In this document: positions 48,477-59,310 of the stretch, piece by piece | Layout: the number at the start of each line of letters is the position of its first letter | Numbering within the stretch: the first letter of the stretch is position 1 | NCBI GenBank assembly: GCA_030272585.1 | Contig: BSYQ01000009.1 | Coordinates: forward strand, 434,001 to 498,000 | Origin: Bryopsis sp. KO-2023 | Taxonomy: Eukaryota > Chlorophyta > Ulvophyceae > Bryopsidales > Bryopsidaceae | DNA: 64,000 nt | Direction of reading: 5' to 3' | Program-made: the position numbers and the translations under genes | Notes under the pieces: generated by a model | Seen by the model: the letters and a program-made list of their open reading frames with translations, nothing else | Databases searched by the model: none | What the model was told of the DNA's origin: nothing

Positions 48477-49403
48477 ATGGCTTCCCCAGCTATGGCCCAG
48501 ACTCTCATTGGCGCCCAGGCTACCGCCAGGGTGAGTCTTGCAGTCGATCTGCACTAGGAAATTATGGAGGAAATCCTGTTTTGCATGTCGTGGTGACCGC
48601 CCTTACGCCCTTCTGTTCAGGCTAGCAAGCAAGTGACGCGCGCAGCCGTCGAATTCTACGGTCCCGATCGCGCCCTTTGGTTGGGCCCATACTCCGAAGG
48701 CGCCGTCCCAAGCTACCTCACAGGAGAGTTCCCTGGTGACTACGGCTGGGACTCCGCCGGTCTGTCCGCGGATCCGGAAACCTTCGCCGCCAACCGCGAG
48801 CTGGAATTGATCCATGCTCGCTGGGCGATGTTGGGCGTCGTTGGTTGCTTGACCCCTGAGGCCCTCGAGAAATACGGAGGTGTTGAGTTCGGCGAGGCCG
48901 TCTGGTTCAAGGCTGGCTCCCAGATCTTCGCGGAGGGTGGCCTCGACTACCTGGGAAACCCTTCTTTGGTGCACGCACAATCTATCCTGGCGATCTGCTG
49001 GACTCAGGTTGGTTGCGAACCATCATGATTTCCCTGGGAAAGTGTTGCTCAATGTCGCATGTTCACGTGTGGAAACCTCGCTTCGGTGCAGGTCGTCCTT
49101 ATGGGTTTGGCCGAGGGGTACAGGTGCTCTGGAGGTCCATTGGGCGAGGCCACCGATCCACTCTACCCGGGTGAGGCTTTCGACCCAATGGGCATGGCCG
49201 ACGACCCAGAGACCTTCGCCGAACTGAAGACCAAGGAGATCAAGAACGGACGATTGGCTATGTTCGCCATGTTCGGTTTCTTCGTGCAATCCCTGCAGAC
49301 CGGGAAGGGACCGGTCGAGTGCTGGGCTGAGCACATCGCCGATCCCGTGGCCAACAATGGATTCGTGTACGCCACCAAGTTTTTCGGTGCTCAGATTTTC
49401 TGA
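48477..49403 (+). CDS. LHCB: Chlorophyll a/b-binding protein of LHCII
   Basis: Three exons (48477-48530, 48621-49007, 49092-49403) join to 250 residues. A short transit peptide ([19 protein letters not shown]) precedes [34 protein letters not shown], helix B with chlorophyll ligands in [33 protein letters not shown], helix C ([20 protein letters not shown]) and helix A ligands in [18 protein letters not shown]. This is the major thylakoid antenna of photosystem II and closely resembles green-algal Lhcbm proteins, not fucoxanthin-type antennae. Codons are strongly biased to C/G at third positions compared with neighbours, as expected of a very highly expressed gene. The trimerisation motif WYxxxR is changed to FYGPDR. 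Confidence 0.96.
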
Positions 49404-50050
49404 GTGTCAAAATCGTGGTCTGGTCTTACCCCGCGCATAGTTATTTTTGATGAGAAGATATCAACGATCTGTGAAAAGAGAACTTGGAACATGTAACATG
49501 TATGTCTGGATGACAATGGCAGCCAAAGTCTTTCTGTGTGTGTGGTACATGTTGTTAGGGAGAAACTGCTTTCTCATTCCCCTCCATTTTTGGAAAAGTA
49601 TTGGAACAAACCGAATCAAGGTGACAATAACAACAACAAGAAACTGGCCGTTGCCTGCAAATATTGGGACTCTGGTGTACATCAGAGTTGTAATGGGAAC
49701 TTGTTCCAGTAACCTCTATATAGTGGATACTTGTGTATCTGTCACTCAGGCTTCAGGTAAAAAAAACCATTCGCCACCAAAAAGGTGGTTTTGAATAAAT
49801 TCAATGAAAAGCCTGGTTCATTAAGAGGGCTTTTGGCCTGTATCAGTACTGGTATGCAAGCCAGTCACAATCACTGTTATGGTAGTTCCCCTGACATTTA
49901 TAACTCTGTTGTTTCATGGCAAAAGACTGATTATCGACAGTTGGCATCTGACCATAACTTCATTCCTTGCAGAACATCCCCACCATTCTCCAAAAACTCC
50001 TGTGACCATAATTTGAAAAAGTGTGCCCCCAAAAAATGCTCCCAAAAAAT
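49404..50050. other. Intergenic, LHCII 3' flank
   Basis: Contains TGTAA at about 49493, the green-algal polyadenylation signal, some 90 bases after the LHCII stop, though a pentamer alone is weak evidence. A small hairpin (CCACC-AAAAA-GGTGG, about 49777-49791) lies further on. No gene is seen. Confidence 0.4.
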
Positions 50051-50119
50051 GCCTCGGGCCAGAATTGAACTGACGACGCCCTTATGACGAGCAGGCGAGC
50101 TACCAACAGCTACCGAGGC
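50051..50119 (-). tRNA. tRNA-Met (CAT)-like gene
   Basis: On the minus strand the 69 bases fold with a perfect seven-pair acceptor stem (GCCTCGG with CCGAGGC). There is a five-pair T stem (GTCAG/CTGGC) with loop TTCAATT, and an anticodon loop GTCATAA giving anticodon CAT. The ends and the TCATAA and AGTTC portions match eukaryotic elongator tRNA-Met. A T6 run follows the 3' end at once, as for RNA polymerase III termination. It is about three bases short in the D arm and variable loop, the D stem is poor, the anticodon stem has two G-U pairs, and the B-box has one mismatch. It is therefore either a divergent functional gene or a tRNA-derived pseudogene. Confidence 0.6.
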
Positions 50120-51857
50120 ACGCTTCACGACCGTTTGTGACGTTGGAAGACCATATCCCCTTTTTTCGTTAGGAACTGTTTTTGAAATTCTATGCCAGAA
50201 ACTCACTGTCAAGTCACGTGCACAAAAAGCCACACTCGCCTCGCTTCCCCCCGCAATATTCCAAAAAAGCGACGGTGGTGGTGGTGGTGAAGCGAACACA
50301 GGCGGCGACAGAGTGAAGCACATGCGCCGCCAAAAACGCGCGATTGGTTTCCCTCCTATTTTGTCTCGGAGCCCAATTGACAAGGAGGCAACATCATTGA
50401 CGAGCCTTCGGACCGCTGGTGGCACCCTATTTGTTGATTGAAACATTGCTGCCTCGAACACAGACACCGCCAGTCTATCGTTTTCGTCTGCGACCGAATC
50501 ACAAAACAGAAACACGACGATATGGAAATGACTTCACGTGGGCACGAGCAGGTAGCTGCTGGTACTTTCGACCCAAGAGGAAGAAGGGTAAACGTTCCAC
50601 GAGCGTTTTGTCGCAGACATGGCCGACGAGAAGGACTGAATCAGACGTGCGCCCTGTCTCACTGCTTCTTGTGATCCATCGTCAACGCTTGGGTCACGTG
50701 CGCCAGTCGACCTTTTTTTAACTCGTGTCATAAAAGTTTTTTCGTCCTTGTATTTTTAATGTCAAGTTGAATGTGCTGTGACAAGCAAAGTAGTTTTTGC
50801 AGCTGCTTTAGTATTTTTCATAGTGCTGTGGTGGGGTCGTGGATGGTTCCAGTTTGAAATATTCCATGGTTCCAGTTTCTCCAGTTTTCTTGCGAAAAGC
50901 AGAAGCGGGGCCATGGCATTTTCATTTTTCAATTATCCACCCAACCCCCTGACTAGGGTCAATGAGAGTGTGTCGTATCGCTTTGCCACCGGCATCGATG
51001 CGCCTTAAGGCCTTCAGAATCGATGCTTCTAAGAAGGTAACCTTTCAAGTGTTTCCCAGCAACTCATCATTCATTGATCAATGGCTAGGATGGATGCACC
51101 AACAGCCAGCAAGTAGCTTGGATCTCGCGAAAAGCTTTACCCGCACCACTCGTTGCTCTTACTTGTCCGCGTGAGGGTGCACGCTTCAAAGTTGTTCGCT
51201 TTGGTTGTTGCGCTCCATGAAACGAGCGCGTTGGGGAACCACCAGCAACCCAATAGTGGGTAAGCTCCCACCTCGCAGTCACCCCATGGTCACTAACATA
51301 CTGGCTGGAGAGGATGCGCACGCCAGTGCGACACTCAGAGCGAAGAACACGAGCTCTCAACGCCTTTTTGTCAGAAAACCTCATTGTGACAATGAGGCAT
51401 AAAGACAAGATTTCGACTGCCATGATCAGCTGGTTCTTGCTCGCGAGCAAGAACTGTGATCGCAGTAACAACACAAACATATTCACACAGAGAATTACAT
51501 GTGCAGAAACGCGGAATTCTATTGCAAACCACAGCTCCTGCCAGGACTGCTCAGTCCATTAGAAAAAACAAGACTATCCTCAAAAAATCAATCAAGAATG
51601 GTTTATAACATCAAAAAATTGACGATGTACAGAACAATTCCACCGATTCCCACAATAATGTCACCAAGTTGATAGGCCCCAGAAACGATACCCTTTCCTT
51701 TTTTTCAGCGGGGGGGGGGGGGGAGGAGACTGTTAAACGATATGGGGTTTGTTGCCTGGCGATCACCACTTTGAAAGAAAGCCTCTTTGAACATAATCCA
51801 CTTGCTATTGTCAAACATGATGCTATTTCTGGACTCCAAAACTCCAAACACTCCAGC
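50120..51857. other. Unassigned, partly GC-rich region with three G-boxes
   Basis: The part from about 50200 to 50720 is GC/CpG-rich, like gene-start regions elsewhere in the window. It holds three CACGTG cores (50215, 50535, 50695). A 14-G run lies at 51710-51723. Overlapping open frames exist on both strands (for example 50522-50674 on plus, beginning MEMTSRGHEQ), but none shows a domain or a clear intron-exon chain. It may contain an unrecognised gene start. Confidence 0.3.
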
Positions 51858-53800
51858 TTACAGCACTTTGACGTCCAGGTGCATAAAAACGTTTCGAACC
51901 TCCTCTCTTTTAGCACTCTCCAACCCACGGACATCCACAGTTTCTAGATACCTCAAACCTCGCAGTTTGCTGAACGCCTCCACACAAATATAGTTGCAAC
52001 CGGAACAGATCAAGTGCGTCAAATTCTGGAGTCGAGATATCCTGCGCAAGTGGTGGCGGGCCAGAATCTCACTTTGCGAAACATCCAACCTTGTCAGGGA
52101 GGGCATTTTTCCGATCCAGTTCAACCAAATGCCTCTGGAGAGCGTTACCCCCAGACTTGACAACCTGCCCAGTGCTCTGAGTCTGGAGAGACCCTTGTCC
52201 GTCAATTCTGTGCATCCAGAAACACCTAGGCTCACCAAGCTCGAGATTTTCCCAATAGATTTCAACAAGTCATCATTCACGCTGGCACTGGAGCCCAAGT
52301 CCAGGGATGTGAGATTATTCATGGCTAACAAGCATGCACTCAGCCCAGTGTCCGAACCCCACACCCCACTCATATTCAAGCAACGCAAACCCGTCATATT
52401 CATCAAGAACGGTATGAGAACTCCAATTTTCCCAGTCTCCGTCAAATCCATTGTTTCCACTGGTGGTATTTGGCTTGGGACCGCGGTTGCTTCGGCAGAC
52501 CGTGGAAGGGAGATTGGAGTGCGAGCGAAATTGACGGTTTTCAAATGCAACATCTGGAAAATCCATCCTACCCCGTTGTAGTTGATTGCATGACAATCGC
52601 TGACGTCCAGATGCCTCATATTCGTTAGGGAAGTGAGAGCACGAGCGCCGACGTGAGTTACATAGCGACATCCAGACATTCTAACATCAGTCAGGGACGT
52701 CAGAAGACCCAACCCCAACATCCCTTCGTCGTCCACAGCCCAACAATGTGAGATATCTAGATATCGCAGGCTGGACAGCGGGTGCAACTGAGATAGGCCC
52801 GACCCAAGGAGGTACTTACACGAAGATATTCTCAGCGTGCATAAGTTGACCAGCCGCGAAAGATGGCGCAGGTCGTCATCGACTATTTGAGCGCCTCGGA
52901 GCTCGAGGCAAGTCACCTGGGCGAGATCCGAAAACATGAACGTTTGAGAATGCGCGCAGCATGGCAACGACAGGTGTTGTAGACTCGTCCCAAGACGTAG
53001 ATTTTGGGCCTTAAGAGACTCGCTGTAGCCGTACACGAGCTTGGTCAAGGACATCGACGCAAGGAAATTGTCGTCTATGTTGGTGGCGGTCGGGATTTCC
53101 AGCTCCAGGAGCTTGGATAGACTTGTCAGTCTTGAGAAACTGGATGTGTCCGCTCCGCATGGTCCGAGCCTCAGAATTCGTAACCTCAGAAGGCTTGGGA
53201 ACAGTGTAGCGAAGTTGACTGCCTCTGAAATCGGGACGAATGGCGAACAGCTACCAATTGTGAGGTCCTGCAATGACCCACATTTTGGCGGCTCGATCGA
53301 GTTTGGGCACGTGAAATCGCGAGTGCTGTGCACGTTCAGTCGGGTCAGAAAAGGAAGCTTTTCGAGGAGGTGCAAGAGTTCGTCGCAGCTCCTGACGTCG
53401 CCCAAACTTATATCACTGAGAGCTGGCAGGGCGACAGGTACTTGATAAGGAAAGGGGCCGTGTGTTTTCAACACGATTGACTTGATATGGAACTTGCATG
53501 CTTCTCTCCATGCCCTACAAACGAGGCGGATATTCTTTGCATCCTTTCTTCGCTCAGACTTGTCAAACAAAGCACCAACAATGTCGGCTGGCAATTCGTC
53601 CCACCCCTCGACCTAGCGAGACGAAAGAACAGGTGAAACACCTTGTTTTGTAGATGTGAAAAACATTGGGTTCAAAATCCCACAGTAGATTAAGCGAAAA
53701 CGGCAGCGCGCCGTTTTTGAGGTGGAGAATCGATGCGCACCTCATAGTCGTGCAGGGAAGAGCGGAAGCACAGCCACTTTTCCACGTTCTTGCTGAGCAT
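51858..53800 (-). CDS. F-box and leucine-rich repeat protein
   Basis: Two exons (53741-53800 and 51858-53612) join in phase 0 to 604 residues. The F-box spans the junction: VEGWDELPADIVGALFD, then KNIRLVCRAWREACK. The rest is a long series of about 24-residue leucine-rich repeats of the cysteine-containing (AMN1/FBXL) type, such as LVNLCTLRISSCKYLLGSGL, LSSLRYLDISHCWAVDDEGM, LTSLTDVRMSGCRYVTHVGA, MTGLRCLNMSGVW and LVSLGVSGCTELTDKGLS. Proteins of this plan are substrate receptors of SCF ubiquitin ligases: the F-box binds Skp1 and the LRR arc binds the target. The target is unknown. The start is the first ATG of a 20-codon exon with a proper GTGCGC donor. Confidence 0.85.
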
Positions 53801-54772
53801 CCCAACTGACGAGTACATCAAGTATGATTGGCCGAGAGAGGCGCGTCCACTGTCTCACGAGTGTGCGTTTTTCTTGGCCGAATACCTCCATCCTGTCCTA
53901 CACTTATCCTCGCAAGGCGATCTGCATTGAGAGAGATCGCTACTCTGCACCTTGTTCCCTTCAACGGACAGAGAGAAGCAAGACGCAAAGGCGGCGGAAA
54001 GTCAACGTGTCAAAACGCGCGAACGCAAGACTCGACCAATCAGGCCCCAGCCACCAATTGTAAACGCCGATCATCCTTGCGGTGTGCTCTTCTCGACCCG
54101 AATAGGTCGTTGGCGCAGCGCACGACTGGTGCTTCATTGAAAAGCGCCTCTAGCATTGTAGCTAGCAGTTCAATCTTTTAAAAATACAAGCCAGTGATGG
54201 ATATTATTTGGACTTCAACAAACTGAGCAGCGCCACAAGAACGTCGCTTAAAAACACTTATAGAAATCCAGCTGCACTCTCGGACCTCCAATCGTGCTGG
54301 CTAGACCATCTTTTGAACAAACTCTCTGCCAGCCATCGTGAGTATAAAAAAACACTAATCAAACAAGTCCAGTCACGTTTATCCCCATTTCATTCGCCAG
54401 TTTCGCAGGCCACGAAGGGTTTACCCTTTCTGGGAGTCACCGTGCAACTGTGGAGAACAACAAACCATCTTCAGCATAACCACTCCCAAAAAATTCTATG
54501 GAATAGCTATAATTGCTTGCTGAACCGTTTTTTAACAAATTGTCAAACAAGGAACAGTATGATATCTCAGTTGGCAATAAAATTATCAACAAGATACCAG
54601 CCATTCGAAACCATCCAGATAAAGTAGGTAATATTTAATTCCATAGTTCTCAGATCACAACAGGAGGCCGGTTCCAGTTAGGTAAAGCTGGGAAAAAAAA
54701 CAAATCAACGCATCCCCAACTTTCTAAGTTTTGCTGTCTATTTATCAGCAAGAAGTGGACTTTTCCCATTTT
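53801..54772. other. Unassigned region with possible exon near 54200-54341 (+)
   Basis: GC-rich at first (divergent side of the F-box gene, with CCAAT-type ATTGG motifs), then AT-rich. A plus-strand stretch from an acceptor at about 54195 reads open (LSSATRTSLKNTYRNPAALS) to a strong GTGAGTATAA donor near 54341, which looks like an exon. No partner exons or family could be identified. The minus-strand repeat-protein gene ends at 54773. Confidence 0.3.
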
Positions 54773-56814
54773 TTAGCAGACTTCCGGCTGTTGACAGAAG
54801 TACCTTTCAAAGGAATCCTTTGGCAGCGTGGTGACGGTTTCTTCCTCGAACTCAGGGTCGTTACACCCCTCAGTGACTCCGACACACTCCACTTCATAAT
54901 CACCTTCCTCCTCAGCTGGAGTGACCGTACAAGACACGGCACCGACAGGCAGAGTGACAGATCTGCCATTTATTGTCTCCTTCAGAATGGTTTCAGAAGG
55001 AGGAGTTGGTGTACAATCAACGAACGCCTCATCACCTTCCCTAGGTGTCAGGACACACCTGCAAAACCAGAAAATATGTGCTTGTTACTTTAAAATTACT
55101 CTAGCCACCCGTCACTTGCGAGCCACATTGGATTGCAATACAATAAACAGGTGACTGGTACTCCATTCTGTGAAACTGGGGGTTGTTCAGTTCTGCTTTC
55201 CTCAGGATGATTTATGTTTCTCTCGGACTCAAGTATGGCCCCGTAACTAACCTGGAGAATCCTTTCAAAAGGTTGAATGTCGCACTTTTGCCAAACTTAG
55301 GCACGTCTGAGTTTGGGTCGGCGTATTTGCAGGAAGCCTTCGTCAAAGCAGGTTTAATGCATTCCTCCAAGCCAGTCACTTCGCAGGAGGCAATGCCTTC
55401 AGGGATGGACAAAGTTCCGTCCTCGAAAACCGGCACCTTGGGTGGTAACTTGCAAGAAATCTTAGGCTCCCCACCCTCCACAGCTTCGATAGTACATCTA
55501 CAAAATGTAATCCCACATGGCCTGGATCAGTCAAAGTCCTATCCAATTTTATCTGTGTTAATGCATTTCCTCTGATGAGTTTCCGCATGTGTGGTTTTAA
55601 ATGTCACTTTCCTTGTGATTAGATCTTTGTGTGGGGATGTTATGGAAGAGGGATTAAAAAACAAACATTTCTGAAATCCTCTCATTTGAAACTGTGCATG
55701 TAATTTCTGTGGAAGAAATTAAGATAACTGATCATACGTTGTATCACTGTCGAAGTCAGCAGGCAAATCCACCATTGCCCCCTCCTCAAATGTTGGGTCA
55801 GAGCAGCCTCCCACCAGAGCTGCACATGTTACCACTGGCTCATTGTCATCTCCCCCTGGGATGACCTCACAATTGGTTGCACCAGCTGGAAGAGTAACTT
55901 TGCCTTCCTCCACAACAGGTTCAGCAATCGCAAGCAGAGGAGATCCGACGCATGATTGCACAATTTGTCCGTCTGGTCCGGCAGTGATGTCACACCTGTT
56001 TGGAATTCCATAAAATTTCTGATGATATCCTGGACGTGAAGAAAGGTAGGTATTTTCTGGTCAGCTTGGTTGCTTTTTCCTTTCGTTTAAGTTGTCCAAC
56101 ACAACATTGATTCAATGGTAGATCCAAATCATGTTCATATATTTATTCCAATGTGTGTGAAGAGTAATGGTTTGGTGAGGAAATTCTCGCTCTGCACACG
56201 CACACGGGTTTTACCTTGAGGTTGCACCCTCCGGAAACTCGAAAACGACCCCCTTCCCAAACCGAGGGGAGTCGTCGCTCGGTTTAGCACCCTTGCAGTT
56301 GACGGCTACGGGCGTCGCCCTTCGACACTTTTGTAAACCTGTGACCTCACAGGAAACAGCCCCCTCCGACACTTCGAGGGTTCTACCCTTTACAACAGGC
56401 TTTTCCAGTTCAATAGCAGGAAACGGGCTGCAGTCGAACTCAAAGCCGGTTTCAGCGCTGCTGGAAGGACCGATTTCACATCTGAGAGAAGTACAGTCCA
56501 GATTTCAGCAAGGAAACTGAACGAAGAAAGTTCTCAAAAGTTCGTGACGACTAACAGCAGAGAAGCCAAGACTACCTCGCAAAAGGACTCGAAAGGTCGA
56601 CGATAGTAGCCGTCGTGAACGTATCTTCCTCAGAACCGGGCTCCGCCAGATCACAGTCAACAACAGGAGCATCCCCCGGACTCAACCTTGTTGCGACACA
56701 ACTCAAAGAGTCTGCCGGAACGAGGGCCTTCCCGTCAGCAACCGGAACCGGCACAGCGTGCGTGTTCTGAAACACGACGCAAGCGAAGAGCACCACGAAC
56801 AGGACAGACCCCAT
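54773..56814 (-). CDS. Secreted tandem-repeat cysteine-rich protein, novel family
   Basis: Five exons (56576-56814, 56215-56481, 55738-55995, 55252-55497, 54773-55058) join to 431 residues. The signal peptide is clear (MGSVLFVVLFACVVFQNTHA). Exon 1 then carries the second half of a module; exons 2 to 5 each encode one full module of about 82-89 residues. Every module starts with Cys in its first full codon (CEIG, CDIT, CTIE, CVLT), has a central (V/I)(T/S)LP.GA.SCEV-like strand and an acidic F-E-rich C-terminal part. All internal introns are phase 2. Modules 2 and 4 share CEVTGLxxC; modules 3 and 5 share a GC(S/N)DPxFEE element. No known domain is recognised. The final exon has an alternative donor before RYFCQQPEVC. 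It is presumably extracellular; function unknown. Confidence 0.8.
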
Positions 56815-57540
56815 GTTTCCCTTCAAAAAACGCGATGAGCGATGATTGTGAACTCGTCTTGGACAAATATAAATGCATACAGAGCACACCAGTCACTCAA
56901 TCGCTCAAGTTTTGTCACACGAGACAAATTTGATTGAACATGTCCACACTTTTCTTCCCATCCCACAAACAAGGTTCTGGACAAATTTCCCATTGGGTCC
57001 AGAGGTATATCAAAGTTAACCTCCCCACCTCTTCTGTCCATAGTACTCTCCACAATGTTCCCTTGGCGCGAGTTCTCAGACGGGAAAAAAAGCGTCCACG
57101 ACTTTCCAGTAGGCGCGAAAGTTCCGACGCCCAAGGGGCGTCTGTCCGAGATCACCCAGATCTAAAGCTCGGCCTTTATCTCCCTGGCTGGGATCAGTGT
57201 GTAGTGATGTCGGAGCAATGGCGCCGAAAAGAGCGACACAGAGCGCCGCACTGGCAGGCGTGATCTGTAAGAAAGAACGGATCCAGTGCTCGTTAACCAG
57301 ATCATAGATCTCGGGCGTCAAATGACAAGTCGTCACTTTTTGACGCCCAGGAGGCTATGATCCCAGAGCCGCAACAATTGTTTCGCCCCTCGACGCTCGT
57401 TCGAACGGAGCTGGAAAGCGAGGGCCGAAAACAACTTGAAAAACTTCGCGTCTTTCGTCCAGGTGTTGCGGGGGCAGCTTGTTTACGAGCCAAAGCCAGT
57501 GCTTTCCTGTGCTTTGGAATGACGTACGCTTAGACGCCAT
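56815..57540 (-). other. GC-rich region with open frames, possible unrecognised gene start
   Basis: A minus-strand ATG at 57540 opens 61 codons (MASKRTSFQSTGKHWLWLVN), ending at TAG near 57355. A second minus frame, from a good acceptor (TTCTTTCTTACAG, about 57268), runs open to 57076 with a hydrophobic segment (ASAALCVALFGAIAP). Linking them needs a poor donor. An 8-bp perfect inverted repeat GGGCGTCA/TGACGCCC spans about 57313-57348, containing TGACG half-sites. I cannot decide whether this is a gene or a promoter region. Confidence 0.25.
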
Positions 57541-58702
57541 GTGGTTGACATTCAGGAAAACAAAATTCAGTTTGTTTTGTTCAAAGAAAGGAGCACAGAT
57601 TTTGACACAATTTTCTGGGATCAGTAAGAAAATTGAAAATTTGAGCTAGAACAAGATGTAGACACAGCATTACTGCCCATTCCTGTTCTTTTATTTTTTG
57701 CGAGGCAGACTATCTCAGGGAATCCTCCATACTTTTGAAAGGAATGGATGGCATCAACGAAAGGGAGAGCTGAAACCAGACAACCCCAAATATGATACAG
57801 TTGAGATTGGGCATTACTGCGAATTGAGTCGGTGAGATTTTGGGCAACATAAGGCCAGACTAGAAATGGATTTGGCAGCCAGGATCCAAAAAGTTGCCGA
57901 CTAACCAGAAAATATCTTGAGCTTTGGTAATATCTGGTTGAGAACTGAGATCAACTGCCTCCCGATTCTTCTGGACTTCTTCTGAGTTTTGTGGAGGTCG
58001 ATTTTCTTTTTCATATCTTTCCTTCCCACAAGTAGTCTTGCTTAGTCAACAAGGCCATTCTCAATACTGATGAGTGAACGTGCACGAGCCGAAATTTTTC
58101 AAAAATACCTGAGGATTCGTTTAGGAAGATTACCGGGAAAGCCTTGAATGTGGATTAGTAGCCGACGCAAAATGTGAGGAAATATGTGGGATTCTATGGT
58201 TTGCAGAAATGAAATGGATTGTGACTACAGCAACAGCTAAAGAAAAAAAAAATTGCATGAACAATTGTAACCTTGTTTGCACACTTTCACCAACCGTTTC
58301 AAGCATTTTAAACACCAACTGTGAGGAAAAGCAAGGGCACCTCCGGGCAGGGGGTGCTGGGTCCTTCATCCAAGTTTTCAACATGCTTTCAGTGCCCCCC
58401 CCACCCACACATACAAAAGTAACTTTTCTTGCCAGCCCCAGAGGATTCCCTGGAAATATTTCTAGGAAATATTTACACCAGTGATGGAATTCTTTGGATA
58501 TGTCCTGCCCATTCAGAAACAACATTTTGGAATATTGACAACACGCACAAGATTGTGTCGCCTTGACAAAGCATGCTCCCACAATTAGGTTAGGTTTAGT
58601 TAATCCTGGTGTCGCGCGTAATTTCTGGCGATTGTTGGGTGCATCTCCAAAAACAAAAACGAGAAAGGAACTCTTCCAGCGCGCGTGCTTGCATAGTAGA
58701 AA
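57541..58702. other. Spacer with a possible isolated exon at about 57719-57832 (+)
   Basis: After an acceptor (CTATCTCAG, about 57718) a plus-strand stretch reads GILHTFERNGWHQRKGELKP and continues to CELSR before a GTGAGA donor near 57832. It looks protein-like but no neighbouring exons were recognised. The remainder is AT-rich. Confidence 0.25.
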
Positions 58703-59310
58703 ATGGACGGTAAAATAGCGCTCCCGATTACGAGTTTGTATGGTGGATTGTTGGGAGGAGCATTCTTGTGGATGTCCCTCCGTGTGGCGAATTTCAGAAG
58801 GGGAAATAAGATTTCGATTGGAACAGGAGGCAACAAACAATTCGAGCACCTTATGAGAGTGAGTCCACAAAAACTAGCAATGGAAAGCATGGGTAAACAT
58901 GATCACACCACCAAGCAATTGAAAGCAATAAAAAATGCGCTTTCCCGCAGGCAAAATGCTCCACAAGCAATCTTTGCATATTGATATCAGTGACCTTCAA
59001 TGGGTAGCATACTAAAGTGTAAATGACTGCGATTTTTTGACAAATTCTGTAGGGGCATGGAAACTTTGTGGAATACACCCCTTTCTTTATGATGCTCTTG
59101 GTGATTGCTGAGGTGGATGGATTTGCTGGAAATTGGCTGTATGTTTTGGGGGGGCTGTTTTCCCTGGGACGCCTCTTGCATGCCGCCTTTTTCTTTTTCA
59201 GGGCACCGATGTTCTGTAGGTTTTACGGGATGATAGCTACTCTTTTGCCCACATCGATTCTCAGTGCTTTGCTGGTTTTCAGGGGTGTGATGGGTGGTTC
59301 TCATTCTTAA
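58703..59310 (+). CDS. MAPEG-family membrane protein
   Basis: Two exons (58703-58858, 59053-59310) join in phase 0 to 137 residues. The order of elements matches MAPEG: a first membrane helix (LPITSLYGGLLGGAFLWMSL), then RVANFRRGNK, GTGGNKQFEHLMR, the signature GHGNFVEYTPFFMMLLVIAE, a helix with YVLGGLFSLGRLLHAAFF, and a final helix (LLPTSILSALLVFRGV). The family includes microsomal glutathione S-transferases and leukotriene C4 synthase, plus many small bacterial and algal members. They are trimeric four-helix membrane proteins, and many conjugate glutathione. The animal-type MGST residues cannot be checked by eye, so the specific activity is open. Complete length for the family. Confidence 0.85.

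Noticed and set aside
48477..49403. Fucoxanthin-type antenna or complex-plastid origin
   Set aside because: The sequence is clearly LHCII a/b type, and the presequence has no hydrophobic ER signal as needed in chlorarachniophytes or euglenids.
49931..50515. 194-codon minus-strand open frame
   Set aside because: It runs straight through the tRNA-like gene and its terminator; composition looks like translated non-coding DNA.
58130..58870. 246-codon minus-strand open frame
   Set aside because: It has no ATG at its start, lies antisense to the MAPEG first exon and shows no domain-like sequence.
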